DNA from: Actinomycetes bacterium
GTDB lineage: Bacteria > Actinomycetota > Actinomycetes > Actinomycetales > Microbacteriaceae
Direction of reading: 5' to 3'
Length of the DNA stretch: 64,000 nucleotides
Assembly: GCA_029779645.1 (NCBI GenBank)
Contig: JAKPAC010000005.1
Span: 124,001 to 188,000, forward strand
Under the pieces are notes generated by a model that was given only the letters and a program-made list of their open reading frames with translations, ran no database searches and was not told the origin of the DNA. The position numbers and the translations under genes are program-made. Below are positions 25,526 to 33,910 of this stretch, piece after piece. Each line of letters opens with the position of its first letter. The first letter of the stretch is position 1.

Positions 25526-26577
25526 TGACGCTCCCAGAAGCTCGGGCCGACGGGTTCTTGGAAGTCGCTGCGCGCGACCAGGTAGCCATCAGCGTCCACC
25601 GTGATGGGCAGCTGGGGCAGCGGACGAGCCGCGGGGCCGAAGATGACGGCCGCGTGGTTCTTCACGTCGAACTGCGACTGGTGGCAGGGGCACAGCAGGT
25701 GGTGCGTGTGCTGCTCGTAGAGCGCGACGGGGCATCCGACGTGCGTGCAGACCTTCGAGTACGCGACGATGCCGTCGTACGACCAGTCCACCTTGTCGGG
25801 CGCCTGGATGAGGTCTTCGGGACGCAGACGCATCACCAGCACGATCGCCTTGGCCTTCTCGTCGAGGTAGCCATCGTGGTGGCTGAGCTCGGTGAGGGCC
25901 TCGGGGATCACGTGCACGGCGGAGCCGATCGTGACGTCCGCTGCGCGGATGGGCGTGCCGGTCGGGTCCTTGACCAGACGCATGCCCTCCTTCCACATGG
26001 TGTGCTCGAGCAGCTCGACCGGGTCGACGCCGTGAGGGGCGAGACCGCGGAAGAGCACGATGCCCGGCAGCGGGAAGGCGATCAGCGCCGCGAAGAGCGA
26101 GTTGCGGATCATCGTGCGGCGACCGAAGCCGGAGTCCTCGTTCGCGTCCGAGAACGCCTCGATCGCGAGCTCGCGCGTCGCGTCCTTGCCGCGGGTCGGG
26201 TGGCGGTGCTCGACGTGCTCGACGTCGCTCATCACGGCCTTCGACCAGTGGATGGCGCCGATGCCGATCGCGAGCAGCGCGAACGCCGATCCGATGCCGA
26301 TGAACATGTTGTTCTCGGCGATGCTGCTCCAGCGGCCGTCCTCGATCGGGAACAGCATGTAGGCGGCGATCGCCCAGATGCTGCCCGCGACCGAGAGGTA
26401 GAACCAGGTGTAGACGGTGCGCACTGCGCTCCGCATCTTCGCTGGGTCCTTGTCCGTCACGCGCTCCCGGTGCGGGGGCAGTGCCGGCGCGGTGGGGGCG
26501 TCGGGGACGACAACCGCGAGCCCGGTCGAAGGGACGAAGCTCCGTCCGTCGTCGAGCGACCCGTCATCGTGTGCCAT
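25522..26577 (-). CDS. qcrA: Rieske iron-sulfur subunit of the bc1 complex
   Basis: Carries the 2Fe-2S cluster that takes electrons from menaquinol. The 351 residues have three membrane helices (about 54-75, 91-110, 160-178), the actinobacterial arrangement, and then the Rieske domain with CTHVGC (Cys277, His279, Cys282) and CPCHQSQF (Cys296, Cys298, His299); all four cluster ligands and the disulfide pair are present. ATG 26577 has GAGGAG upstream. Sits between qcrC and qcrB. Confidence 0.97.
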   Translation of the reverse strand: MAHDDGSLDDGRSFVPSTGLAVVVPDAPTAPALPPHRERVTDKDPAKMRSAVRTVYTWFYLSVAGSIWAIAAYMLFPIEDGRWSSIAENNMFIGIGSAFALLAIGIGAIHWSKAVMSDVEHVEHRHPTRGKDATRELAIEAFSDANEDSGFGRRTMIRNSLFAALIAFPLPGIVLFRGLAPHGVDPVELLEHTMWKEGMRLVKDPTGTPIRAADVTIGSAVHVIPEALTELSHHDGYLDEKAKAIVLVMRLRPEDLIQAPDKVDWSYDGIVAYSKVCTHVGCPVALYEQHTHHLLCPCHQSQFDVKNHAAVIFGPAARPLPQLPITVDADGYLVARSDFQEPVGPSFWERH

Positions 26578-26627
26578 TGTGCTCCTCGTGCGTTTCCATT
26601 CGTATCGTGCGTGTGTCTAGGTGGCGA

Positions 26628-27455
26628 CTAGTTGGACTTCGCCGTGATCCATACCGACACGGCGACCAGGCCGCCGATGCCGAAGATCCAGATGAACAGA
26701 CCCTCAGAGACGGGTCCGATTCCACCAAGCGTGTAGCCACCCGGGGTTCCATTGTCGTAGGACCACATGAGCGCGCTGATGATGTCGCGCTTGTCCTCCG
26801 GCGTCAGGTACATCTCGTTGAAGACCGGCATGTTCTGCGGGCCCGTGGCCATCGCCGCGTAGATGTGCTGCGGCAGGACGCCCTCGAGTGCGGGGGCGTA
26901 CTTGCCCTCGGTGAGCGCACCGCCGGCGCCGCCGACGTTGTGGCACATGGCGCAGTTGATGCGGAACAGCTCGGCGCCGCGACCGGCGTCGCCCTGACCG
27001 TCGAGGTAGCGCTCATCGGGCATGCCGGGACCGGGCGAGACCGACTGCACCCAGTCCGCCATCGCGGTGATCTGCGCGTCGGTGAACTGCACGGGCTTGG
27101 AGGGCGCCTGGGGGCCCTGTGCCTGCAGCGGCATGCGGCCGGTGCCGACCTGGAAGTCGACCGACATCGCGCCGACGCCGATGAGGTTGGGGCCGTTCTC
27201 GGTGCCCTGCAGGTCCATGCCGTGGCACGTGGCGCAGTTCGCCTGGAACAGCTTCTTGCCGTCCTCCGTGGTCAGCGACGTCGCGACCGAGGTCTCGGCC
27301 GTGCCGGCCGCGGCCGTTGCGGCCATCGCGCCGGCGTACGCGCCGCCGGTGACCAGGAGGCCGATGCCGATGAGTGCTGCTGCCGCCCAGGGGCTGTGGC
27401 GACCCGTGCGGGGCGCCTTGGCCGAGGTCTTGGGGCGGTGTTTCTGAGTAGCCAT
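26628..27455 (-). CDS. qcrC: di-haem cytochrome c subunit of the bc1 complex
   Basis: Membrane-anchored cytochrome c that carries electrons from the Rieske centre to the aa3 oxidase without a free cytochrome c. The 275 residues start with a signal-like helix (about 23-46), then two cytochrome c folds with CATCH (74-78) and CAMCH (168-172), each binding a haem, and a C-terminal helix (about 247-270). Twin haems are the actinobacterial hallmark. Its start follows ctaE by 19 bases, so they share a transcript. Confidence 0.97.
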   Translation of the reverse strand: MATQKHRPKTSAKAPRTGRHSPWAAAALIGIGLLVTGGAYAGAMAATAAAGTAETSVATSLTTEDGKKLFQANCATCHGMDLQGTENGPNLIGVGAMSVDFQVGTGRMPLQAQGPQAPSKPVQFTDAQITAMADWVQSVSPGPGMPDERYLDGQGDAGRGAELFRINCAMCHNVGGAGGALTEGKYAPALEGVLPQHIYAAMATGPQNMPVFNEMYLTPEDKRDIISALMWSYDNGTPGGYTLGGIGPVSEGLFIWIFGIGGLVAVSVWITAKSN

Positions 27456-27474
27456 GTTTCCGTGCTGCTCCGCT

Positions 27475-28101
27475 CTATTTCAGGAAGTAGATGACGAAGA
27501 ACAGCGCCACCCAGACGACATCGACGAAGTGCCAGTAGTAAGAGATGACGATTGCGCTCGTCTCCTCCTTCTTGCCGAAGTTCTTCACGGCATAGGCACG
27601 TCCGATGACGAGCAGGAAGGCGACGAGTCCGCCGGTCACGTGGATGGCGTGGAAGCCAGTGGTGATGTAGAAGGCCGATGCGTAGGCGTCCGCGTAGATC
27701 GGGAGCCCCTCGGCGACCAGCATGGAGTACTCCCAGACCTGGCCCGACACGAAGATGGCGCCCAGGGCGAAGGTCAAGAAGAACCACTCGACCATGCCCC
27801 AGTTGCGGATGCCCTTGCCGACCGCGTAGGGACGGCGCTTCTCAGCCGCGAACACACCCATCTGTGCAGTGAACGACGACGCCACGAGGATGATCGTGTT
27901 GACGGTCGCGTAAGGGACCGTCAGAAGCGTCGTGCGCTCAGCCCACAGGTCGGGAGAGGTGCTGCGCAGGGTGAAGTAGATCGCGAACAGGCCGGCGAAG
28001 AACATAACTTCACTGCCGAGCCACACGATCGTACCGACCGACACGGGGTCGGGCCGTCTGAGATTCGCCGCCGGGGCGTAGTTAGCTTGGGTCGTCGTCA
28101 C
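27475..28101 (-). CDS. ctaE: cytochrome c oxidase subunit III
   Basis: Subunit III of the aa3 oxidase, supporting proton uptake and stability of subunit I. The 208 residues give five helices with typical segments WLGSEVMFFAGLFAIYF, NTIILVASSFTAQMG and the C-terminal GFHAIHVTGGLVAFLLVIGRA and YYWHFVDVVWVALFFVIYF. GTG 28101 was chosen over a longer frame because homology begins right after it and CATAAT lies six bases upstream. First gene of ctaE-qcrC-qcrA-qcrB; divergent from trpD across 212 bases. Confidence 0.95.
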   Translation of the reverse strand: MTTTQANYAPAANLRRPDPVSVGTIVWLGSEVMFFAGLFAIYFTLRSTSPDLWAERTTLLTVPYATVNTIILVASSFTAQMGVFAAEKRRPYAVGKGIRNWGMVEWFFLTFALGAIFVSGQVWEYSMLVAEGLPIYADAYASAFYITTGFHAIHVTGGLVAFLLVIGRAYAVKNFGKKEETSAIVISYYWHFVDVVWVALFFVIYFLK

Positions 28102-28107
28102 CTGTCC

Positions 28108-28113
28108 ATTATG
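28108..28113 (-). promoter_or_regulatory. -10 of ctaE (CATAAT), leaderless spacing
   Basis: CATAAT, six bases, GTG 28101 on the minus strand. A weak TTGTCG-like -35 lies about 14-16 bases further upstream. Confidence 0.5.
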
Positions 28114-28301
28114 ACCGATAACCGGGACGACAATTGCACGCGGCGCGGCGAGTGGCCTTCGCGGGCGCTCAGATAAGCGTATTTGCGGATGCTGGATGAT
28201 CGCCGGGCGCAGTCTGTGAAGGGCCTGGATGCCCCGGTCAACACGGGGTTCGGGCGCTCGAGCGGCGCGCAATATGGCCAATCGAGCGCGAGGCGCGTCA
28301 T

Positions 28302-28307
28302 TAGAAT
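28302..28307 (+). promoter_or_regulatory. -10 of trpD (TAGAAT), leaderless spacing
   Basis: TAGAAT, six bases, ATG 28314. Confidence 0.6.
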
Positions 28308-28313
28308 CGGGGA

Positions 28314-29393
28314 ATGCAGAAGACGTCTTGGTCGCATGTGATCGCCGCCGTGTTACGAAACGAGGACCTCAGCGTCGCGGAGGCGACCTGGGCGATGCGG
28401 CAGGTCATGCAGGGCGAGGCGACCCCCTCGCAGCTCGCCGGCTTCCTCATCGGGCTGCGTGCCAAGGGCGAGACCGTCAGCGAGATCGTGGGCTTCCGCG
28501 ATGCGATCCTCGAGGCGGCGCTGCCGCTGCACGTCGACCCCATGGCCCTCGACATCGTCGGCACCGGCGGCGACCAGTTCCGCACCGTGAACGTCTCCAC
28601 CATGGCTTCGATCGTGGCGGCAGCCGCCGGCGTGCCGGTCATCAAGCACGGAAACAAGGCGGCGAGCTCGTCCTCGGGCTCCTCCGATGTGCTTGCGGCC
28701 CTCGGCATCGATCTGTCGCTCTCCCCCGATCGGGTCGCCGAGACCCTCCGGCGCACCGGCATCACCTTCGCCTTCGCCTCCGCGTTCCACCCGGGCTTCC
28801 GCCACGCCGCGGCGACACGCGCCGAGCTCGGGGTCCCCACCGTCTTCAACTTCCTGGGTCCGCTGTGCAACCCCGCGCGCGCCGAGGCCAACGCGGTCGG
28901 CGTCGCGCAGCTTGATCGCGTGCCGCTCATCACTGGCGTGTTCCGCACGCGCGGCGCCACCGCGCTCGTCTTCCGGGGCGACGACGGGCTCGACGAGCTC
29001 ACCACGACCGGCCACAGCCACATCTGGGAGGTGAGTCGCGGCGACATCCACGAGCACGATCTTGATCCCCGCGATCTCGGCATCCCGTTCGTGTCGATCG
29101 ACGCGCTGCGGGGCGGCTCGCCGTCTGACAACGCCGCCGTCGTCCGGCGCATGCTCGATGGCGAGCGAGGCGCCGTGCGCGACATCGTGCTGCTGAACGC
29201 CGCCGCCGGCATGGTGACGTTCAAGCTTGCGGGAGATGCCTCCCAGGTGGGCCGTCCCCTCCTCGAGCGGCTGCAGGAGCAGTACGCCCTGGCCGCCGCC
29301 GCCGTCGACTCGGGTGCCGCGCGCGCGAAGCTCGATGAGTGGGTGGCCGCGTCCGCGGCCCTCGCGGCCGAGGCGCAGCTCAGCGACGCGTAG
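28314..29393 (+). CDS. trpD: anthranilate phosphoribosyltransferase
   Basis: Transfers phosphoribosyl to anthranilate, the second step of tryptophan synthesis. The 359 residues have the N-terminal helical domain (DLSVAEATWAMRQVMQGEATPSQ region), then DIVGTGGDQ (phosphate binding), NVSTMAS, KHGNKAASSSSGSSD and HPGFRHAA, all TrpD signatures. It is separate from any trp operon and sits between the two respiratory gene sets, an arrangement common in actinobacteria. ATG 28314 with the TAGAAT box suggests leaderless translation; a hairpin follows the stop. Confidence 0.97.
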   Translation: MQKTSWSHVIAAVLRNEDLSVAEATWAMRQVMQGEATPSQLAGFLIGLRAKGETVSEIVGFRDAILEAALPLHVDPMALDIVGTGGDQFRTVNVSTMASIVAAAAGVPVIKHGNKAASSSSGSSDVLAALGIDLSLSPDRVAETLRRTGITFAFASAFHPGFRHAAATRAELGVPTVFNFLGPLCNPARAEANAVGVAQLDRVPLITGVFRTRGATALVFRGDDGLDELTTTGHSHIWEVSRGDIHEHDLDPRDLGIPFVSIDALRGGSPSDNAAVVRRMLDGERGAVRDIVLLNAAAGMVTFKLAGDASQVGRPLLERLQEQYALAAAAVDSGAARAKLDEWVAASAALAAEAQLSDA

Positions 29394-29405
29394 CGGGCGC
29401 GCACC

Positions 29406-29431
29406 CCGCCCGGCGCTTCGGGGCCGGGCGG
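29406..29431 (+). terminator. trpD terminator
   Basis: CCGCCCGGC (29406-29414) pairs with GCCGGGCGG (29423-29431) about 12 bases after the trpD stop. Confidence 0.7.
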
Positions 29432-29462
29432 CAGGGGCCTCGACCGCCGATCGCGCAGTGCC

Positions 29463-29468
29463 TAGCAT
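29463..29468 (+). promoter_or_regulatory. -10 of the rhodanese gene (TAGCAT)
   Basis: TAGCAT, seven bases, ATG 29476. Confidence 0.5.
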
Positions 29469-29475
29469 CGGTGAC

Positions 29476-29976
29476 ATGAGCACCGATGCTGACGCCACCA
29501 CCGATCCCGCGCGCGCCGCCGAGGTTGCGGGCGGGCGATCCCACCCCGACACGCCTGCGGACACCGCCGACGCCGTCGCGCACTTCGCCGCCCACCTGCG
29601 GTACGAGACCGATCCCTCGGACGTCTACGAGGCCCAGAAGCGCGGCGACCAGTTCGTGCTCGTCGATGTGCGCAGCCACGCCGCGTGGCAGCAGGGTCGG
29701 ATCCCGGGCGCCATCCACATGCCCTACCAGGAGATGCCCGCGCGCGCATCGGCCGAGCTCGACCCGGCCGTGCCGGTCGTCGTCTACTGCTGGAGTCCGG
29801 GCTGCAATGCCGGCCACAAGGGGGCGCTCGCGCTCAGCCGGCTCGGCTTCGCCGTGCGCGACATGATCGGCGGGTACGAGTACTGGGTGCGTGAGGGGCA
29901 GCCGGTCGAGAACGATGAGGGACCGCTCCCCCGTGTGTTCGACGCCCTCACGATGGTCGTGCACGCGAAGCAGTAG
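29476..29976 (+). CDS. single-domain rhodanese-like protein
   Basis: A 166-residue protein with one rhodanese domain (about 50-140). Motifs: FVLVDVRSHAAWQQGRIPGAIHMPY, and the active loop YCWSPGCNAGHKGA with Cys105 as the likely persulfide cysteine and a second Cys110. The loop is longer and has a second Cys, unlike thiosulfate sulfurtransferases, so a different sulfur acceptor or a redox role is possible. The N-terminal 40 residues are acidic and look disordered. A single gene with its own promoter and terminator. Confidence 0.85.
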   Translation: MSTDADATTDPARAAEVAGGRSHPDTPADTADAVAHFAAHLRYETDPSDVYEAQKRGDQFVLVDVRSHAAWQQGRIPGAIHMPYQEMPARASAELDPAVPVVVYCWSPGCNAGHKGALALSRLGFAVRDMIGGYEYWVREGQPVENDEGPLPRVFDALTMVVHAKQ

Positions 29977-30007
29977 GCCGTCCGCGCGCGAACTGGCGCG
30001 GGAAGCA

Positions 30008-30041
30008 CGAAACGCCACCGTCCGAAGACGATGGCGTTTCG
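30008..30041. terminator. bidirectional terminator, rhodanese gene / ctaF
   Basis: CGAAACGCCA (30008-30017) pairs with 30032-30041, continuing through CGTC/GACG to a CGAA loop; one mismatch. It lies between convergent stops at 29976 and 30070. Confidence 0.8.
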
Positions 30042-30069
30042 CGTTGCGGCATGCACGCCGCGCGCCGGA

Positions 30070-30504
30070 TCAGCGCGCGAAGTACCCGCGGTAGTACTCG
30101 TAGGTCCAGCCGACCAGCGCGACCACGAGGATCGCACCGCCGATCCAGGAGAGCCAGGTGCCGATCGCGAGACCGATCAGGAACACGCCCGCTGCACCGG
30201 CGAGGACCAGCGGCCACCAGGACCACGGCGAGAACTCGCCGACCTCGGGGTCGCCGTCGTCGATGTCTGCGACGAGGCTGTCCTCGGGCAGCTCGCCGCC
30301 CTGGCGACGCACCTGCAGCATCAGGTAGAACGCGATGAGCGCCGAGAGGATGCCGCTGAGCAGCAGCGCAATCGTGCCGACCCACTCAATCTGGTTGACC
30401 AGGGGCCGCCCGGGGTGGGCGATGATGTTCCACGCGGTGTAGGCCGTCGAGACGACGACGAAGAAGACCGTCAGAATCCAGAGGACCGCAATGTTGGTCT
30501 TCAC
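30070..30504 (-). CDS. ctaF: cytochrome c oxidase subunit IV
   Basis: Small actinobacterial subunit IV of the aa3 oxidase. The 144 residues show four helices in two hairpins (about 5-25, 38-60, 93-112 and 115-135), with FSPWSWWPLVLAGAAG and EYYRGYFAR near the end as in family members. GTG 30504 lies two bases after the ctaD TAA, with AGGTGAAG inside ctaD as the ribosome site. Last gene of ctaC-ctaD-ctaF. Confidence 0.93.
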   Translation of the reverse strand: MKTNIAVLWILTVFFVVVSTAYTAWNIIAHPGRPLVNQIEWVGTIALLLSGILSALIAFYLMLQVRRQGGELPEDSLVADIDDGDPEVGEFSPWSWWPLVLAGAAGVFLIGLAIGTWLSWIGGAILVVALVGWTYEYYRGYFAR

Positions 30505-30506
30505 GC

Positions 30507-32255
30507 TTACTTCACCTGTCCTTCGGAGAGATCGAACACGGGGGTGTCCGCTGCGTCCTTGGCCGGGCCGACGCCGTACGAGGGCGAGGCCTCGGGGTGG
30601 TGCAGGTCGAACGCGGGACGCTCGCTGCGGATGCGCGGGATCGACGTGAAGTTGTGGCGCGGCGGCGGGCAGGAGGTCGCCCACTCGAGCGAGCCGCCGT
30701 AGCCCCACGGGTCGTTGACCGTGACGCGGGGCGCCTTGCGCGAGGTGATCCAGACGTTCAGGAGGAACGGGATCATCGAGGCGCCGAGCAGCATCGCACC
30801 GACGGTCGACACCTGGTTGCCGGCGGTCCAGCCGTCAGCCTCCGAGTAGTCCGCGTAGCGGCGGACCATGCCGTCGGCACCCAGCCAGTGCTGGATCAGG
30901 AAGGTCATGTGGAAGCCGATGAACAGCATCCAGAAGTGCACGTAGCCAAGACGCTCGTTGAGCATCTTGCCCGTCCACTTCGGCCACCAGAAGTAGAAGC
31001 CGGCGAACATCGCGAACACCACGGTGCCGAAGACCACGTAGTGGAAGTGGGCGACGATGAAGTACGAGTCCGAGATGTGGAAGTCGAGCGGCGGCGAAGC
31101 CATGATGACGCCGGTCAGACCACCGAAGACGAACGAGACGAGGAAGCCGAGCGCGAACACCATGGGGGTCTCGAACGTGACCGAGCCACGCCAGAGCGTG
31201 CCGATCCAGTTGAAGATCTTCACACCCGTCGGCACCGCGATGAGCATCGTCATCAGGGCGAAGAACGGCAGCAGCACCGCGCCGGTGACATACATGTGGT
31301 GCGCCCACACCGCGATCGAGAGCGCCGCGATGGCGATGGTCGCGTAGACGAGGGTCTTGTATCCGAAGATCGGCTTGCGGCTGAACACCGGGAAGATCTC
31401 GGAGACGATGCCGAAGAACGGCAGCGCGATGATGTACACCTCGGGGTGACCGAAGAACCAGAACAGGTGCTGCCAGAGGAGCACTCCGCCGTTGGCGGGG
31501 TCGAAGATGTGCGCACCGAGCACGCGGTCGGCGGCGGCCGAGAGGATCGCGGCGGCGAGCACCGGGAAGGCCATCAGGATCAGCAGCGACGTGATGAGGG
31601 TGTTCCACGAGAAGATCGACATGCGCCACATGGTCATGCCGGGGGCGCGCATCGTGATGATCGTCGTGATGAAGTTGACCGCACCGAGGATCGTGCCGAA
31701 GCCGCTCATGCCGAGGCCGAGCATCCAGAGGTTGCCGCCGGCACCGGGCGAGAAGGTCGCGCTGGCGAGCGGCTGGTATGCGAACCAGCCGAACGAGGCG
31801 GCACCCTGCGGGGTGAGGAAGCCCGAGACCGCGATGGTGGAGCCGAACAGGAACAGCCAGAACGCGAACGCGTTCAGACGCGGGAACGCGACGTCGGGGG
31901 CGCCGAGCTGCAGCGGCAGGACCGCGTTGGCGAAGCCGGCGAACAGCGGGGTCGCGAACATGAGCAGCATGATCGTGCCGTGCATCGTGAACAGCTGGTT
32001 GTACTGCTCCATGGTGGGCACGACCTGCATGCCCGGCTGGAACAGCTCGGCGCGGATGATCAGCGCCATCACGCCGCCGATCATGAAGAACAGCACCGAT
32101 GCGATCAGGTACATGTACCCGATGACCTTGTGATCAGTGGAGGTAATCCACCGGACAAAGATGTTGCCCTTTTGCTCAACTCGCGAGGCGCTCAGCAACG
32201 CCGCTTGGCGCGGCGGCATCGTTGTCTCACGAGGCGGCAGAGTCTGCGTTGCCAT
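30507..32255 (-). CDS. ctaD: cytochrome c oxidase subunit I
   Basis: Catalytic subunit of the aa3 oxidase: reduces oxygen to water and pumps protons. The 582 residues have twelve helices with haem a ligand His92 (FTMHGTIM), the CuB ligand and crosslinked tyrosine in [10 protein letters not shown] (His270, Tyr274), the WAHHMYV pair of CuB histidines and HFHYVVFG with the haem ligands. The C-terminal 50 residues are the extended tail found in actinobacteria. ATG 32255 follows the ctaC stop by 5 bases. Confidence 0.98.
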   Translation of the reverse strand: MATQTLPPRETTMPPRQAALLSASRVEQKGNIFVRWITSTDHKVIGYMYLIASVLFFMIGGVMALIIRAELFQPGMQVVPTMEQYNQLFTMHGTIMLLMFATPLFAGFANAVLPLQLGAPDVAFPRLNAFAFWLFLFGSTIAVSGFLTPQGAASFGWFAYQPLASATFSPGAGGNLWMLGLGMSGFGTILGAVNFITTIITMRAPGMTMWRMSIFSWNTLITSLLILMAFPVLAAAILSAAADRVLGAHIFDPANGGVLLWQHLFWFFGHPEVYIIALPFFGIVSEIFPVFSRKPIFGYKTLVYATIAIAALSIAVWAHHMYVTGAVLLPFFALMTMLIAVPTGVKIFNWIGTLWRGSVTFETPMVFALGFLVSFVFGGLTGVIMASPPLDFHISDSYFIVAHFHYVVFGTVVFAMFAGFYFWWPKWTGKMLNERLGYVHFWMLFIGFHMTFLIQHWLGADGMVRRYADYSEADGWTAGNQVSTVGAMLLGASMIPFLLNVWITSRKAPRVTVNDPWGYGGSLEWATSCPPPRHNFTSIPRIRSERPAFDLHHPEASPSYGVGPAKDAADTPVFDLSEGQVK

Positions 32256-32260
32256 GGTGA

Positions 32261-33163
32261 CTACTTACCTTCCGATTCAATGCTGGCAGGGGTGCCCGTG
32301 CCAGGCAGGTTCTGGAGGCGCTCGTAGGCCTCGTCGATGTCGCCCGTGTTGCCCTCGGCGCGCAGGTCGTCGAGGTACGCCTCGTACTCGGCCTCGCTGA
32401 CGACCTTCACGTTGAAGAGCATCATCGAGTGGTACTCACCGCACAGCTCGGCGCACTTGCCGGCGAAGGTGCCCTCACGGGTAGGAATGAATGACCACTG
32501 GTTGTCGCGGCCGATGTACATGTCTTTCTTGTACAGGAAGTCGATCACCCAGAACGAGTGGATCACGTCGCGCGAGCGGAGGTCGAGCGTGACCTTCTTG
32601 CCGACCGGGAGCACCAGCGTCGGCAGCTCAGACTGCACGATGTCGCCATTGGGGGCCGCCACGGCCTGCACGCCCATCGTCCAGACGGCGTCCGAGTTGT
32701 CGGCCTTCGTGCCGTTGTACTGGAAGTCCCACGCCCACTGCTTGCCGATCGCGGCGATCGAGACCTCGGGCTCATCCCACTGCGTCTCGATCGCGGCCTG
32801 GTCGCGCGCGGTGAAGCTGAAGAAGCCGAGCACGAGGATCAGCGGGATCACCGTGTAGAAGATCTCGATGGGCATGTTGTAGCGCATCTGCACGGGCAGG
32901 CCGCTCTGGCCGCGGCCGCGACGGTACGCGATGGTGGCCCAGAGCATCAGGCCCCAGGTGATGAAGCCCACGATGAGCAACACAATCCACGAGTTCGTCC
33001 AAAGACCGGAGACACGCTCCGCCTGGTTGGTGGTTGCGGTTTCGCCATCGACGAAGCCGGGCAGATAGCCATTCAGCTCCTGCGTGGTGCAACCTGCCAG
33101 GACCACTGCGGCTGCGATCCCAAGGGGGATGGCGGCCCAGCGAATACGACGATGAGAGCGCAC
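32261..33163 (-). CDS. ctaC: cytochrome c oxidase subunit II (lipoprotein)
   Basis: Carries the CuA centre that receives electrons from QcrC. The 300 residues have a signal peptide ending in lipobox LAGC (Cys25), two membrane helices (about 57-78 and 100-118) and the external cupredoxin domain with CuA ligands His202, Cys237, Cys241, His245 and Met248 in [15 protein letters not shown] 33163 has AAAGG six bases upstream; the open frame further upstream lacks a signal and was cut. First gene of ctaC-ctaD-ctaF. Confidence 0.97.
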   Translation of the reverse strand: MRSHRRIRWAAIPLGIAAAVVLAGCTTQELNGYLPGFVDGETATTNQAERVSGLWTNSWIVLLIVGFITWGLMLWATIAYRRGRGQSGLPVQMRYNMPIEIFYTVIPLILVLGFFSFTARDQAAIETQWDEPEVSIAAIGKQWAWDFQYNGTKADNSDAVWTMGVQAVAAPNGDIVQSELPTLVLPVGKKVTLDLRSRDVIHSFWVIDFLYKKDMYIGRDNQWSFIPTREGTFAGKCAELCGEYHSMMLFNVKVVSEAEYEAYLDDLRAEGNTGDIDEAYERLQNLPGTGTPASIESEGK

Positions 33164-33198
33164 GGTAAACCTTTCGGTGTCGCGGGTGTGACTTGGCC

Positions 33199-33204
33199 AG
33201 TCTA
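33199..33204 (-). promoter_or_regulatory. candidate -10 of ctaC (TAGACT)
   Basis: TAGACT on the minus strand about 35 bases before the ctaC start, leaving a short leader with a ribosome site. Confidence 0.45.
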
Positions 33205-33299
33205 GCGGCATTCTCACAGGCAAGTCGGACCACTCCCCCAGCGTGGTGCCGATATGACGCGACAATTCGGGGCACCATCTGGGGAGTTCCACGCAGACA

Positions 33300-33331
33300 A
33301 AACGGGGAGGAGCGTGTGCTCCTCCCCGTTT
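33300..33331 (-). terminator. terminator of the ErpA/IscA-type gene
   Basis: A perfect 14-bp stem (33300-33313 with 33318-33331), 4-base loop, followed on the minus strand by TTG after the stem T-run. It starts 22 bases past the stop at 33353. Confidence 0.9.
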
Positions 33332-33352
33332 GCGACGTAATGTGCGCCGAAC

Positions 33353-33715
33353 TCAGCTGAAGCTGTCTCCGCACGCGCAGCTGCCGGCGGCCTGGGGGTT
33401 GTCGATCGTGAAGCCCTGTTCGGTGATCGTGTCCTTGAAGTCGATATTCGCGCCGTCCAGGTACGGAACGCTCATGCCGTCGATGATGACCTCGACACCG
33501 TCGAAGTCGACCGTGACGTCGCCGTCAAGGAAGCGCTCGTCGAAGTAGAGCTGGTAGATCAGGCCGGAGCATCCGCCCGGCTGCACCGCGACGCGAAGGC
33601 GCAGGTCGTCGCGACCCTCCTGGCTCAGCAGGCTCTTCACCTTCGCGGCGGCGGCGTCGGTGAGGCTCACACCGTGTGCACGAGCGGTGGGTTCGGCGAT
33701 CGTCGTGTCGGTCAT
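33353..33715 (-). CDS. erpA: A-type iron-sulfur cluster assembly protein
   Basis: Small HesB/IscA/ErpA-family carrier that delivers iron-sulfur clusters to client proteins. The 120 residues keep the three cluster cysteines, Cys49 (PGGCSGLIY) and the pair Cys113/Cys115 (GSCACGDSF). ErpA and IscA cannot be told apart with certainty by motif alone; ErpA is the usual name in this gene context near ctaC. ATG 33715 follows TAGGAGTGAG. Transcribed alone with its own terminator. Confidence 0.9.
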   Translation of the reverse strand: MTDTTIAEPTARAHGVSLTDAAAAKVKSLLSQEGRDDLRLRVAVQPGGCSGLIYQLYFDERFLDGDVTVDFDGVEVIIDGMSVPYLDGANIDFKDTITEQGFTIDNPQAAGSCACGDSFS

Positions 33716-33768
33716 GACTCACTCCTAGACGTTGGGGCGCACCATGTGCGCGGCGCGGCGGTGGTTCG

Positions 33769-33774
33769 ATTCTA
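33769..33774 (-). promoter_or_regulatory. candidate -10 of the ErpA/IscA-type gene (TAGAAT)
   Basis: TAGAAT on the minus strand, with a leader of about 46 bases that ends in the AGGAG ribosome site. Confidence 0.5.
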
Positions 33775-33910
33775 CCGTCGCTTTGCGCGGTTGGCATCGG
33801 TGCGGGCCAAGTCGCCCCGACTCGCGCGCCCGGCCCGCCTCATCCCGCCGCGCTCCTGCCCTCCTACCGCGGCCGGCGTGCGCGGTCGCCGAGCGTCGTC
33901 ACATCGCCGC

